Shown: positions 36,194 through 46,185, counted from the stretch's first letter. The stretch is 64,000 nucleotides of DNA from Sulfitobacter sp. DSM 110093 (GCF_022788715.1 NZ_CP085168.1:62001-126000); one strand, 5' to 3'. Numbers and translations are program-made. The notes: a model not told the origin generated them from the sequence alone.

Positions 36194-36886
36194 ATCGACA
36201 ATCCTTTTTCAAAGCAGAACCAGCATGTACGCCCCAATCTACTTGGCATCGAACATTATTCATTGTCTAAAATATGGGTCCGTCTTTTATTGAATGGCTT
36301 ATCATAAAGTAAAGCGGGGAGGAGTTATGAAAGATTTCCCCTACGTTTGCAGGAAATTACTGCGTTTGGTGCGGAATTCCGGCTCATTGGCCACTTTGGT
36401 TATCGTCATATCAGCTTTGGCCATTCATAACTCTAGCTTTATCAACTGCAGGCTGGGCATTGTTCCTCCTTCCCTGTCTGGCAATTGGATTAAGGGCCGC
36501 AGCTTTCGCGCACTCGGAGCAGCGGTCAGATTTTAGGACGTGAGCGAAGCCCTTCGGGGGAGGCTTTCGGCTGCTCTAACGCGAGAACGCCGGGTTGGCC
36601 GATGGGGCGGCTCTGACGCCATGCGCCGCGTTTTCAGTGGAGCCCGTTCGCAAGGGTGACACGATCAATTCGCCTTACGCGATGTTCTATGCAACCTTGA
36701 ACCCAAATGAAAAAGCAGCCTAACATTCGAACCAAACGCTCTCCGGCAAACAAGGGGCGGTTCAATGATTCCTGCTTTCTCGCTTCCAGGCGCCTAAGCC
36801 AAGCATGAAATTAGCCTTAAGGCGCATGGCCTCAGAACCACATGTGGGTCTGAGGCCATGCGAAGCTGGAAGCTCACTTGCCAGTT
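36194..36886. other. Mostly non-coding stretch
   Basis: Nearly 700 bases without a well-supported gene. A small frame at 36327-36536 has a GGGGAGG ribosome site and one hydrophobic helix. A frame end near 36640-36723 (VEPVRKGDTINSPYAMFYAT) looks like the tail of a lost gene. The rest shows nothing recognisable. Confidence 0.35.
36327..36536 (+). CDS. Possible small membrane protein
   Basis: This 69-codon frame starts MKDFPYVCRKLLRLVRNS and has one membrane segment (SLATLVIVISALAIH). GGGGAGG lies four bases before the ATG. I do not recognise a family, and it sits in a region of gene relics, so it may be spurious. Confidence 0.25.
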   Translation: MKDFPYVCRKLLRLVRNSGSLATLVIVISALAIHNSSFINCRLGIVPPSLSGNWIKGRSFRALGAAVRF

Positions 36887-37645
36887 TCAGCCAGCCGTCC
36901 ATCCACCATCAATCAAGAGGTGCGTTCCCGTAATCATCTCTGCAGCGTCCGAACAGAGAAAAACGGCTGGGCCCATGATATCGGCCTCAGTGCCTACACG
37001 GTTCAGCTTGATTTTACTTTCTATCCAAGCCCGTTTTTCGGGGTCGGCGAAAGTCGCTTCCGTTAGAGGTGTTCGTATAAAGGTGGGGCAGAGTGTGTTA
37101 ACGCGAATGTTTTGCGGGCCGAACTCAATCGCCATTGCCTTGGTCATCCCCTCAATAGCATGTTTGGATGCAGAATAGACCGCCCGATCCACACCGCCGA
37201 CATGGCCCATTTGGCTGGATACAGTTAGGATCGAACCGCCACGCCCTTGCATCGCGCGCGCTGCGGATTGCGCGAGGAAATAGGCTGCGCGGAGATTCAC
37301 GTTCATTACCGCATCGAAGTCTTGCGGGTCGGTGTCGAGCGCTGGACCGTGGCGGGCGAGGCCTGTGGAATTAACAAGGATATCGAGCGGCGCAAGATCA
37401 CTAACCGCGCGTCGCACAGCATCAGTATCGGTCACGTCCAGCGCCAATGCGTGCGCGTTCTTGCCCTCTGCGCGTAGTGCTGTCACCACCTTTTTCAACA
37501 AGGCTTCGCTACGCGCCGCCAAGGTTACATTCGCACCAGCTTCGGCTAGGGCGGCAGCGATCGCTAGACCAATGCCACGCGATGCGCCGGCCACCAATGC
37601 ATGCTTGCCCGTAAGGCGCATCGAAGGGGTTCGGGGAAGCTCCAT
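36887..37645 (-). CDS. SDR-family NAD(P)-dependent oxidoreductase
   Basis: The 252-residue enzyme has the Rossmann motif GASRGIGLA, an NNAG-like site changed to VNSTG, the catalytic Ser in TVSSQMG and YSASKHA (Tyr-x3-Lys). A C-terminal IDGGWTAG is typical of classical SDRs. It probably oxidises or reduces an alcohol/ketone in the same pathway as the HisD-like enzyme: its ATG overlaps that gene's stop (TGATG at 37647-37643). The start at 37645 removes a non-homologous 37-residue extension. Confidence 0.88.
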   Translation of the reverse strand: MELPRTPSMRLTGKHALVAGASRGIGLAIAAALAEAGANVTLAARSEALLKKVVTALRAEGKNAHALALDVTDTDAVRRAVSDLAPLDILVNSTGLARHGPALDTDPQDFDAVMNVNLRAAYFLAQSAARAMQGRGGSILTVSSQMGHVGGVDRAVYSASKHAIEGMTKAMAIEFGPQNIRVNTLCPTFIRTPLTEATFADPEKRAWIESKIKLNRVGTEADIMGPAVFLCSDAAEMITGTHLLIDGGWTAG

Positions 37646-38970
37646 CAGCCCTTCACCACTGGCGCACCCGCAGCATAAGGCACGTTGACACCGCCATAAC
37701 GTCGCACGCGGACATTGCATTGTTCCGCATGACCAGCAAACCCTTCGAGCATACAAAGACGTGAGCCATAAGCGCCCACCATTGCCGCGGCCTCATCTGT
37801 CAGGATGCGCTGATAGCTATGCGTTTTTAGATACTTACCAACCCATAATCCGCCAGTGTAGCGTCCCGCCTTTTTTGTTGGCAGGGTGTGATTAGTGCCG
37901 ATCACCTTGTCTCCATTGGCTACATTCGTCCGTGGTCCCAAGAACAATGCGCCATAGCATGTCATGTTTTCCAGGAACCAATCATCGCGATCGGTCATCA
38001 CCTGCACATGCTCGGATGCAATGTCATCTGCGACCGCCAACATTTCGTCATAAGTATCGCAAACAATTACTTCGCCATACTCTTCCCAGCTGATTTTTGC
38101 AGTATCGGCCGTTGGCAGGATGCCAAGCAGGCGCTCGATTTCCTGCATTGTTCCTGTCGCCAACTCGCGGGAATTGGTCAGGAGAACGCAGGGGCTATTA
38201 TATCCGTGTTCGGCCTGACCCAGTAGGTCGGTTGCGCAAAGTTCCGGATCGGCGGCAGACTCATCTGCAATCACCATCGTTTCAGTTGGACCGGCAAAAA
38301 GATCAATGCCGACGCGACCGAATAGCTGACGCTTGGCCTCAGCAACAAAAGCATTTCCTGGGCCAACAAGAAGATGCACAGGGTCAATGGTCTCGGTGCC
38401 AATGGCCATTGCGCCAACCGCTTGAATGCCTCCTAGAACATAGATTTCATGTGCCCCGCCAAGATGCATCGCGGCAATCACCGCTGGATTTGGTTCGCCC
38501 TTGAAAGGCGGGGTGCAGGCGATGATGCGAGGGACACCAGCAACAGCAGCCGTAGCAACCGACATATGCGCGCTTGCGACCATCGGAAACTTACCGCCTG
38601 GCACATAACAGCCAACAGATTGCACTGGAATATTCTTATGGCCGAGGATTACGCCCGGTAGCGTCTCAACTTCGATGTCCTGCATCGAATCCCGCTGTGC
38701 TTGGGCAAATTTGCGCACCTGTTCCTGCGCAAATTTGATGTCGTGCATTTCCTGATCGGAGACCTTTGCCATCAAGGCTTCGATTTCACTATTCGACAGA
38801 CGAAAAGACCTGGGTGAGTAGCTATCGAATTTTTCGGATAAATCCCGAACAGCTTCGTCGCCACGAGCCTCAATGTCTTGCAGGGTGGCTTCAACGACGG
38901 CGCGAGTTTTCAGATCATCTTCGGCACGATCACCCGCAGTTTTGCCACGTTTAAGATATTCGATTGTCAT
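37645..38970 (-). CDS. HisD-like dehydrogenase, similar to sulfopropanediol dehydrogenase HpsN
   Basis: The 441-residue zinc- and NAD-dependent enzyme belongs to the histidinol dehydrogenase family. It shows [41 protein letters not shown], a metal-site [11 protein letters not shown] and [17 protein letters not shown]. The last of these resembles roseobacter HpsN, which oxidises 2,3-dihydroxypropane-1-sulfonate to sulfolactate, rather than true HisD. No other his gene is nearby; the neighbours are catabolic genes, so a hydroxyl substrate other than histidinol is likely. The actual substrate is not shown by the sequence. Confidence 0.85.
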   Translation of the reverse strand: MTIEYLKRGKTAGDRAEDDLKTRAVVEATLQDIEARGDEAVRDLSEKFDSYSPRSFRLSNSEIEALMAKVSDQEMHDIKFAQEQVRKFAQAQRDSMQDIEVETLPGVILGHKNIPVQSVGCYVPGGKFPMVASAHMSVATAAVAGVPRIIACTPPFKGEPNPAVIAAMHLGGAHEIYVLGGIQAVGAMAIGTETIDPVHLLVGPGNAFVAEAKRQLFGRVGIDLFAGPTETMVIADESAADPELCATDLLGQAEHGYNSPCVLLTNSRELATGTMQEIERLLGILPTADTAKISWEEYGEVIVCDTYDEMLAVADDIASEHVQVMTDRDDWFLENMTCYGALFLGPRTNVANGDKVIGTNHTLPTKKAGRYTGGLWVGKYLKTHSYQRILTDEAAAMVGAYGSRLCMLEGFAGHAEQCNVRVRRYGGVNVPYAAGAPVVKG

Positions 38971-39009
38971 GTCGGGTGTCCTCCAAAGTCGCGCAATCGG
39001 GCGCGGTGA

Positions 39010-39372
39010 TTAGTCGTGAAGCGCAAATGCCAGCTCAGCTGGGACTGTGATTGGTAGCTCCAGCAGCCGGAACGATTGCGACTTTCCGTGCCCGTCCAAA
39101 TTTAGGCTGCCGTTCACGCCGCCCTCGAGCGCGCCGTCCAATACGAAGTTCATGCCATTCAGACGCGGCAATAGATACCTGCGCACTCGAGTTGTTCCAC
39201 GATGTGCGAAAAGTTCGTTGACCCGCATCTCAGTCACCTGCTGGCACAACAAGGGATAAGCCGCTTCGTGATATGCGAATACACACACGCTCAATCGCTC
39301 GCCCTTGTCGCCAGCTCTGGCATGGGCCAGTGCGTAAAGCGCAGTTTCAATGTTGTTAGAGTCTGCGTTCAT
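39010..39372 (-). CDS. Small AtuA-related protein
   Basis: The 120-residue protein begins MNADSNNIETALYALAHARA and contains ARAGDKGERLSVCVFAY and NFVLDGALEGGVNGSLNLDG, which match the C-terminal domain found attached to or beside DUF1446/AtuA proteins. It overlaps the AtuA-like gene by four bases, so the two probably form a complex. The start is at 39372. Confidence 0.8.
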   Translation of the reverse strand: MNADSNNIETALYALAHARAGDKGERLSVCVFAYHEAAYPLLCQQVTEMRVNELFAHRGTTRVRRYLLPRLNGMNFVLDGALEGGVNGSLNLDGHGKSQSFRLLELPITVPAELAFALHD

Positions 39373-40751
39373 AGGAAGGTGACCTTTGTTTCGATCTCTC
39401 GTTTGGGCACAAGGAAGGATACCGTATGAATTCGTTCCACATGGCTTTGTCGAACGCCACCACCCCCTGCGGGGCCACAACATAGCAACGCCAACACTTC
39501 CTGCGTTGCCGCCATAACCTGGGCCTTGTCATCACTTTCCACAGCAAGACGGACCCGTAAATCTGCCGCTTGCGCGTCGGAGATTGTAGCTTGCAATGCT
39601 CCATCATCGCTGTCGAAGATGCTGGCAATACCGATCACATCTAGACGACTCCTCAGGTTCAAACCGCGGATGCTCATGCGTTCTTTGAGGGTTGCTACGG
39701 CACGACGCGCACGGGGTAGGGCGTTCAGGCCAGCATATGAGATCTCTCCTTCGCCCAACCAGCCACCGCGCAGACTGACCGTAACCTTGTAGCTATCGGT
39801 GGCGGGGTGCCCGCGAACGCCACTTAATTCAATTTGGTTCTCAGCGACCTTCGTGATCTCAGCTTCGCTGATATCTGCGACTACATCTGGTGTGATATAG
39901 GCGGCGGGGTCGTGGACCTCATAGAGCAGTTGCTCGCGGCCGGTCTGCACGTCCACACGCCCGCCGGTTCCATTTGCTTTAGTGATGGTTACGCGACCCT
40001 CTGCGCTTATCTCTGCCACAGGAAAACCGATGCGCGCGGGGTCGGGCACATCCTTTTTGCCGGGGTCACCAAAGTAGCCACCGCAAATTTGCGAACCGCA
40101 CTCCAGAAGATGCCCCGCCATCGTGCCAATGGCCATCTTATCCCAGTCACTGGGAGACCAACCGAGGCCGTGAATTAATGGCCCTAAGGCGAGTGCGGGA
40201 TCAGCCACGCGACCAGTCACCACAACATCAGCGCCTTCGTCTAGGGCCTGTGCTATACCCTCTGCCCCGATATAAGCATTCGCGGCCAATATGCGGGCTG
40301 GATCCAGACTGTAGTCTGACGGCGTCCCTTCCCAGGGTGACAAGGTAATATCGGCGATCTTGGCGCGTAAATCGTCCCCCTCTACTACCGCAATACGAGG
40401 TCGCCGAGCGCCGGCGGTTTTGGCGAGCTTATGGATTGCTCTAGCTGCCGCACGAGGATTGGCTGCGCCGAAGTTTCCAATGATCGGAATTTCGGCATCC
40501 AAACACTGCGCGATGATTGGTCCAACAAGCTGCTCTAAAAGCGGTTCATAGCCGCTCTGCGGATCATGTTGGCGCGCTTTTTGGGCCAAGGCTAAAGTCC
40601 GCTCGCCGAGTGTCTCAAGCATCAAAACCGAAGGTCGCCCATCGGCGATGAGATGCGCAACAACGGCTTGTGGCGCGTCCACCCGATCACCGGAGAAACC
40701 CGCGCCGCAGCCAATCAGCATCTCGCTATAAGGGGGTGAAAATTTTTTCAT
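39369..40751 (-). CDS. AtuA-family (DUF1446) protein
   Basis: The 460-residue protein has the family start (MLIGCGAGFSGDRVDAP) and conserved segments GADVVVTGRVADPALALGP, MAGHLLECGSQICGGYFGDPG and LLCCGPAGGGGVR. AtuA was named from acyclic terpene use in Pseudomonas, but relatives occur beside other carboxylic-acid pathways and the reaction is not established. It is first in an operon with the small AtuA-like protein, the HpsN-like enzyme and the SDR. A palindrome at 40779-40787 lies just upstream. Confidence 0.82.
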   Translation of the reverse strand: MKKFSPPYSEMLIGCGAGFSGDRVDAPQAVVAHLIADGRPSVLMLETLGERTLALAQKARQHDPQSGYEPLLEQLVGPIIAQCLDAEIPIIGNFGAANPRAAARAIHKLAKTAGARRPRIAVVEGDDLRAKIADITLSPWEGTPSDYSLDPARILAANAYIGAEGIAQALDEGADVVVTGRVADPALALGPLIHGLGWSPSDWDKMAIGTMAGHLLECGSQICGGYFGDPGKKDVPDPARIGFPVAEISAEGRVTITKANGTGGRVDVQTGREQLLYEVHDPAAYITPDVVADISEAEITKVAENQIELSGVRGHPATDSYKVTVSLRGGWLGEGEISYAGLNALPRARRAVATLKERMSIRGLNLRSRLDVIGIASIFDSDDGALQATISDAQAADLRVRLAVESDDKAQVMAATQEVLALLCCGPAGGGGVRQSHVERIHTVSFLVPKREIETKVTFL

Positions 40752-40772
40752 GTTGATGGTTTTATCATTATG

Positions 40773-40797
40773 AATAATATTGTCAATAATATTACAT
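40773..40797. promoter_or_regulatory. Candidate GntR operator, palindromic
   Basis: The AATAATATTGTCAATAATAT sequence centres on the palindrome ATTGTCAAT (40779-40787), lying between the divergent AtuA-like gene and the GntR regulator gene. A matching ATTGACAAT in similar AT-rich context occurs before the TAXI gene (45646-45654). The shared pattern suggests one regulator for both operons. Confidence 0.5.
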
Positions 40798-40866
40798 ATT
40801 AAACTTTCCGGAAGCGGATTGCCGTTTGCAGGACAGAATGTGAAAGTGGCCAAAACAGGAGACGTC

Positions 40867-41553
40867 ATGAACAAGAAGGCAAACCCTGGCAGTGAAAATG
40901 ATCGCCTTACGGATCAGAACCGGATTATCGCTGAAATTGAATCAGACATCATCTTCGGCCATTTGCATCCGCGAGAGCATCTTGTCGAAGACCAGCTAAT
41001 CGAGCGTTTCGCTACGACCCGTCACAAGGTTCGCACTGCTTTAACCGAACTGATTCAACGCGGTCTTGTCGTGCAGGTGCGAAACAAGGGTGCGCGCGTC
41101 CAAAACTACACTGCTGACGAGGTGCGCGGCCTCTATGACATTCGGAATGCGCTCCAGACACAGGCCATTAAGCGCATGGCGTTCCCTCTCAAGCCGGAGG
41201 TGGTAAGGTCCTTGCAGGACCTGCACGAAGAACACATCACTGCAGGTGAAAACGGTGCGCTTCAGGAGATGTATGAGCTCAACAACCGGTTTCACGAGGT
41301 CTTTTTTGAGGCTTGTGAACTCCCTGTGCTGGCCAACGCGATACGTGACTACGCGTTTCGCACTCATCCGATCCGCTCACGGGGGTTTTATGACGATACC
41401 TACCGCTGCGCCGCACAGGATGATCACGCAGACATCGTTGCCGAAGCCGCCAGTCAAGATGATGGCGCACAAGAGCGCCTTATCCAGATCAATCTGCGCC
41501 ACACCAACCGCCCCCGTGACATGTATCTGAGCGCAAATTTTCCGTCTAGCTAA
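40867..41553 (+). CDS. GntR-family (FCD) transcriptional regulator
   Basis: The 228-residue regulator has an N-terminal winged helix (IIAEIESDIIFGHLHPREHL, then ATTRHKVRTALTELIQRGLV) and a C-terminal FCD ligand-binding domain with the metal-binding histidine in NNRFHEVFFEA. It is divergent from the AtuA operon and convergent with the cyclase gene. The usual role would be repression released by a pathway acid. The start at 40867 (MNKKANPG) follows GGAGACGTC. Confidence 0.88.
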   Translation: MNKKANPGSENDRLTDQNRIIAEIESDIIFGHLHPREHLVEDQLIERFATTRHKVRTALTELIQRGLVVQVRNKGARVQNYTADEVRGLYDIRNALQTQAIKRMAFPLKPEVVRSLQDLHEEHITAGENGALQEMYELNNRFHEVFFEACELPVLANAIRDYAFRTHPIRSRGFYDDTYRCAAQDDHADIVAEAASQDDGAQERLIQINLRHTNRPRDMYLSANFPSS

Positions 41554-41559
41554 GAGGAG

Positions 41560-42597
41560 CTATACCGTCGCAACTGGCGTTACAGGCGACCCAACCGCGC
41601 CAGGTAAGCGAAGAGGCGGAGCCGTCAGAAAGAACCGTGATCTACCCCTTGCGCGCAGCCACTCATTAAGCGGGCCCAAGCGCCACAATTCTCCAAGGTG
41701 AATTCCGAGCTTGAACAAGCAATGCTCGTGCAGGGGGAGAGATGAACCTTGCGGCCCCACGGGCGTGCGTTTTGTTTGCTCAACCGCATAATTGTCCGCG
41801 ATTAAGACTGCGATGCCGCTTTCGGTGATCCAGTCGCGGAGGTCCTCATCTTGCCCATCAAGGACAGCAAAACTTCTCGCTAGCTTTTCCGCATCAGGCG
41901 TTCGGTTCATGCCCAGAAGGGCTTCCGCGAAGCCAGTGTGTAAGCAAAGCATGTCGCCAGCCTCAACCGCTATCTCATCTCTTTCCAGAACTTCCCGAAA
42001 CATGGCGCCGGTCACGAGAGTGCGACCAGAACCAAAATGCCGAAGTAGATCGACCATGACGCCACGCCCTTGAACGCCAGTTTCAGCCATCCGCTCGATA
42101 CCAAGGCGCTGAGCTTGGACGCCCTCCGGGCCCATGCCGCACCCGACATGTCCATCCCCAGTGGTTATGTGTTCGCCACCACGCCAACCGTTGTAATAGA
42201 CAATTTCTGCGTCGCCATCACCGTCAGCATCAAAACGGGCTCCGACATGGCAAAGGGAATCCCACTGCGTTGAATATTGCATATGCAACAGGACTGCATC
42301 ATCGCAGATCACATCTGTGATCGCAGGATCCTCGCGTGCGATGTCGTAATTGAAATTCGCGCTATCGTCGCGGATTGTCGCGAAGTGACGCGGAGGGCCG
42401 CGTCGGGGGTTCAAGAAGCTGCCACCGGGATAATCCAATGGAAGCGACAAGCAAAAACTCCGGCCTTCTTGAATTTCCTGCGCGGCCTGCCGGGTTCTCT
42501 CACTGGTGAGCAAGTTTAGCCGACCTCGTTCGTCATCGGGGCCGAATTCGCCCCAGTTCGAACCATCAGGCCGGTTGATCCAACGGCCAGCACTCAT
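41560..42597 (-). CDS. Cyclase-family (kynurenine formamidase-like) metal hydrolase
   Basis: The 345-residue protein belongs to the cyclase family (isatin hydrolase / formamidase type). It has QWDSLCHVGARFDADG as the metal-site region, VMVDLLRHFG and LCLHTGFAEALLG. These enzymes hydrolyse amides or lactones using Mn or Zn. The position next to a TRAP transporter suggests it acts on the imported compound. Its start overlaps the permease stop by four bases. Confidence 0.85.
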   Translation of the reverse strand: MSAGRWINRPDGSNWGEFGPDDERGRLNLLTSERTRQAAQEIQEGRSFCLSLPLDYPGGSFLNPRRGPPRHFATIRDDSANFNYDIAREDPAITDVICDDAVLLHMQYSTQWDSLCHVGARFDADGDGDAEIVYYNGWRGGEHITTGDGHVGCGMGPEGVQAQRLGIERMAETGVQGRGVMVDLLRHFGSGRTLVTGAMFREVLERDEIAVEAGDMLCLHTGFAEALLGMNRTPDAEKLARSFAVLDGQDEDLRDWITESGIAVLIADNYAVEQTKRTPVGPQGSSLPLHEHCLFKLGIHLGELWRLGPLNEWLRARGRSRFFLTAPPLRLPGAVGSPVTPVATV

Positions 42598-44504
42598 GGT
42601 TTTGCCGCCGTATAGGTCGCATTACCGTTCCGCCGCAGGGCTAAGATATGCACCAGCCCTAACAACGAAAAGCCCAGTATATCCGTATACCCGCCTGGCC
42701 AAATCAGCGCCAAGGCACCGAGCATTAGCATGCCACGAAATAGCCATCCACCAGCTCGATGGCCAGGTAGCACCATTCCCACCTGCGCTGCGGCAAGAGC
42801 ATAAATGCCGATGCACGCGGTTAGCAAACTGTAGGTTATGCCAAAGGTAATACCATCGGTCAGCAGAAGCTCGGGGTGATAAACAAATACGAAAGGGACG
42901 ATGAATCCAGGCAAAGCTAGTTGAACCGCAATCATGCCGACCTTCATCGGGTTCGTATCCTTGCCTGCGATGGACGCCGCAATGAAGTTACTTGGACCGA
43001 CTGGTGGCGTAATCGATGACAGCGCCGCAAAGTAAATCAAGAATAAGTGAGCAACCATTGGCTCTACACCACTCGAAATCAGCGCGGGAGCGACTAGAAC
43101 GGCCATCAGAAGGTAACAAACGATGGTCGGCAAACCTAAGCCAAGAATAATTGAGGTGATTGCTGTAAGCACCAGAAGCAAGGGGAGGCTCTCCCCAGCT
43201 ACCCCTTCGAGAATTTGAGAGAGAACGAGACCCAAGCCTGTGGTGCTGGTTAGGCCTGCGATGATGCCAGCGGCGGCGATGATCCCAACGATAACTGCCG
43301 CATTGCGGGCACCCTCGATCAGCCCTTGAAAGAGGTTTCGGATAGCAAAGACAAGAGAGCGGTTCTCGGCTAAATCGACCAGTGCGATGGAACAAAAAGC
43401 ATAGAAGCCTGCTCGAGGTGGCGTGTAGCCCTGCACCAGCATTGCGATCAGGACAATGATAGGTAGGAACTTCAACCAGCCGCCAAAAAAGAAATCGTCC
43501 TTCAAATCTATGGCATCAGACAGGTTGGTGGTTTCGACCCCCGCCAAATGATCGCGGGCGGCTCTCAGATCAACCATTACGAAGATGCTGAGGTAGAACA
43601 TGATTGCCAGCGGAATGCTTGCTAGCATCACGTTAGTATAGGTAATGCCGAGAATGTCGACCATTAGGAAGGCCGCGCCGCCGAGGATGGGTGGCACGAA
43701 CTGCCCACCGACACTCGCCGTCGCCTCAACGGCGGCCGCAAACGGTCCAGAGAAACCAGTGCGCTTCATCAGCGGAATGGTGAATGCTCCGGTGCTCGCC
43801 GTGTTGCCATAAGCAGTGCCCATCACGGCACCAAGGCTGCCGCTGGCGATGACGGCGACTTTTGCCGGCCCACCGCGAGTTCGACCAAGCGCCTTTTGGG
43901 ATTTTACTAGCAAAAAGTCTATGAAGCCAAGCTGGCCTAGATATGCTGCGAAGAGCACAAACAATACAATATAGCTTGCTGAAACACCGGTGATTGACCC
44001 GTAAATCCCCCGCCCAGTCAAGAATAATGCCTGAACGATTTGAGTGAAATCGAGCCCAGCATGGGAGAAAGGTGCCGGCAGGTTCGCGCCGGCAAGAGTG
44101 TAAACGATGAAGAACAGGGCGATAATCGGGATGCTCGGTCCAGCTACGCGCCAAGCTGCCACCAACGCCATCAACAGCGCGATCAACCCAAGGCCGATTT
44201 CCGTGGATGATGGCGGCAAACCCGCGAACTGCCACATCTGCGGATACCAGTAGTAGGCATAAGCAGTGACCAGAACGATCCCGACGATCCCAATAGTCCC
44301 AATCGCGCGTGATAAGCGGTCCGGTGCCTCACGCTGCATGGCAAACAGCATTAGAAAACCCAGACCTATATGCAGGATCCGATTAAGAACTGGATCGAGA
44401 AAGAAAAAACCTGCGGCTAGCACCACGGTAACGGCACCGAAAATAAGGGCGCAGAGATCGGCAAACCGACTTCTACCACGTGCGGGGATCTCGTCGACCG
44501 TCAT
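42594..44504 (-). CDS. TRAP transporter, fused DctQM permease
   Basis: The 636-residue protein joins the small 4-helix and large 12-helix TRAP subunits in one chain, with about 17-19 hydrophobic helices. Typical segments are NTASTGAFTIPLMKRTGF, GGQFVPPILGGAAFLM and GLGLPTIVCYLLMAVLVAP. This form goes with TAXI-type binding proteins and imports organic acids with sodium. It lies between the TAXI gene and the cyclase gene and is probably transcribed with both. Confidence 0.92.
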   Translation of the reverse strand: MTVDEIPARGRSRFADLCALIFGAVTVVLAAGFFFLDPVLNRILHIGLGFLMLFAMQREAPDRLSRAIGTIGIVGIVLVTAYAYYWYPQMWQFAGLPPSSTEIGLGLIALLMALVAAWRVAGPSIPIIALFFIVYTLAGANLPAPFSHAGLDFTQIVQALFLTGRGIYGSITGVSASYIVLFVLFAAYLGQLGFIDFLLVKSQKALGRTRGGPAKVAVIASGSLGAVMGTAYGNTASTGAFTIPLMKRTGFSGPFAAAVEATASVGGQFVPPILGGAAFLMVDILGITYTNVMLASIPLAIMFYLSIFVMVDLRAARDHLAGVETTNLSDAIDLKDDFFFGGWLKFLPIIVLIAMLVQGYTPPRAGFYAFCSIALVDLAENRSLVFAIRNLFQGLIEGARNAAVIVGIIAAAGIIAGLTSTTGLGLVLSQILEGVAGESLPLLLVLTAITSIILGLGLPTIVCYLLMAVLVAPALISSGVEPMVAHLFLIYFAALSSITPPVGPSNFIAASIAGKDTNPMKVGMIAVQLALPGFIVPFVFVYHPELLLTDGITFGITYSLLTACIGIYALAAAQVGMVLPGHRAGGWLFRGMLMLGALALIWPGGYTDILGFSLLGLVHILALRRNGNATYTAAKP

Positions 44505-44590
44505 GGATTTTCTCCCGTAGGTTGCGGATCAGAACCGCATAAAGTGCCTATAATCTTCGGGCGCGGCACTTTTGGCCGCGCCCCATGAGT

Positions 44591-45610
44591 TTACCAGATG
44601 CCAATTTCTTTGAAGTAGCGGACCGCTCCAGAATGGTAGTCAAAGCCCTGATCCACTATGAACTCGCGCGATGCTAATGCATTCTCCGGCACCCATTGGC
44701 TGCCATTCGAGTGGACAGAGGCAAGTTTGTCCGGGTTTTCATAGAGTGCTTTCGTCAACGCATAGGCGGTGTCATCGTCCATCTGGTCATTCACGATCAT
44801 GATGGAAGGTAGAACAACTGTTGTGACTGGGCTCTCTTGGCCTGTGTAAGTGCCAACCGGGATGACACCCGTAGCCATGAAGGGCATGACCTTTTGTAGT
44901 GTGGCGATTTCATCTTCTGTTCCTGAAATCAGACGGGCGTTTGCCGAACTGGTGGCATCGACCACGGCGCCAGTCGGAATGCCGGGCGTAACAACCATAA
45001 CCTCCAGGTCGCGGTTTTTGAGAGCCTCGGATTGCGCCTGATGGCCGATCCGGGCAGGATTGATGTTGTCGAGTGATCCTGCGATTGCTTGTATTGCCCC
45101 GGTCGTTACCTCAAACGATGCGCTGCCAGGTTCACCAACGCCGACTACGTAACCGCTACCGAACGCATCTGCCCAGCTGTCGATCCCAGATTCATCTCGA
45201 ACGACAACCTGCATGAAATTCGCGTGACCCGCACCGATGACGCGGATCTTATCAGCATCGACAGTGCCGTCATTGACGCCGTTACGCATACTCGTGGCGA
45301 GCGACAGGCCAATATGCAGATCGTTCCCGGCGCTCAGGCGCCGTGCGTTTTCCATAGATCCCGCTGTTGTAATCGGCGTAACGACTGTCCCGAGAGCATC
45401 CCCAAACACCTTGGCAAAACCATTTCCGAGAACAAACCAGACACCGCCCTCACTGGCGGTCCCAAGTCGTAGCGAACCATCAGCCACTGCAGGCAACGCG
45501 CCGCTAATGGAGAGCGTCGCGGCAAGGGCGATTGTAGTTTTCCTAAGTGCTCCGAGCGATGCTGCAGACAGCACCGACAATAAAGAGCTGATATTACAGC
45601 TAAATTTCAT
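44591..45610 (-). CDS. TAXI-family TRAP substrate-binding protein
   Basis: The 339-residue periplasmic protein has a signal peptide ending near LPAVADGS (residue 45) and TAXI motifs: LRLGTASEGGVWFVLGNGFA, TAGSMENARRL, VVGVGEPGSASFEVT. It binds the substrate for the fused permease downstream. GGAGGAATGA precedes the ATG. A palindrome at 45646-45654 lies upstream and matches the one before the AtuA operon. The substrate cannot be read from the sequence. Confidence 0.92.
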   Translation of the reverse strand: MKFSCNISSLLSVLSAASLGALRKTTIALAATLSISGALPAVADGSLRLGTASEGGVWFVLGNGFAKVFGDALGTVVTPITTAGSMENARRLSAGNDLHIGLSLATSMRNGVNDGTVDADKIRVIGAGHANFMQVVVRDESGIDSWADAFGSGYVVGVGEPGSASFEVTTGAIQAIAGSLDNINPARIGHQAQSEALKNRDLEVMVVTPGIPTGAVVDATSSANARLISGTEDEIATLQKVMPFMATGVIPVGTYTGQESPVTTVVLPSIMIVNDQMDDDTAYALTKALYENPDKLASVHSNGSQWVPENALASREFIVDQGFDYHSGAVRYFKEIGIW

Positions 45611-45635
45611 TTCATTCCTCCTCCGAATTTATTAT

Positions 45636-45662
45636 AAATAACATTATTGACAATTATGTCAA
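45636..45662. promoter_or_regulatory. Candidate GntR operator before TAXI gene
   Basis: ATTGACAAT (45646-45654) sits in an AT-rich tract, and ATTGAC...GTCAAT forms a second inverted repeat at 45646-45663. It lies 36 bases before the TAXI start, where a repressor could block transcription. The same core is found at 40779-40787. Confidence 0.5.
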
Positions 45663-45984
45663 TGGTTCCGATGCGCTTCATTGGCTAGGTAACCAGGCTC
45701 AAATCAACCGAGATATTGACGCTTTGTCTAATCCTCGAGCGTGGAGGCCTTGAAGGTTTTTGACCGATCTGGAAAAACCACTGCCGGTTTGAGAGCTTAA
45801 TCCACTGCTCATTACCCACCAAAAGGATAAGCTATGTGACAGTTCAAATATAAAGGCCGCGGTTTTTCTTCAGGAAAGCTTGGGGACCACACTCAATACA
45901 AAAGCTAATCTCGGACCGTGAATAGAGCGGAATCTGCGATCCTCAGTATTTCTCAGACTGTTGCACTAACTTAGCCGTTGAGCC

Positions 45985-46185
45985 AAGTTTTCGCTTTTGA
46001 GGTTGATTATCCCGCGCCACATCATCCTCTGTGTGTTGCGGTAGGTAGTATCTGCATTATCCGCAGCCCTACCAAGATGTGGTCGACCTACTGGAGGAGC
46101 ATGGGATCACTGCCAGTCGGTCGACCGTTTATCTCTGGGTGATTAAGTTTAGACCCGGATTGACTAGGCGAACCGATCGCGAGCG
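45985..46185 (+). pseudogene. IS6-family transposase N-terminal remnant
   Basis: One frame reads YLHYPQPYQDVVDLLEEHG then ITASRSTVYLWVIKFRPGL, the N-terminal helix-turn-helix region of an IS6-type transposase, with an in-frame stop before it. It ends abruptly at about 46185, where RND-transporter sequence begins on the other strand. Confidence 0.65.

Noticed and set aside
37645..38970. Histidinol dehydrogenase of histidine biosynthesis
   Set aside because: No other his gene is nearby, the C-terminal motif is closer to HpsN, and the operon partners are catabolic.
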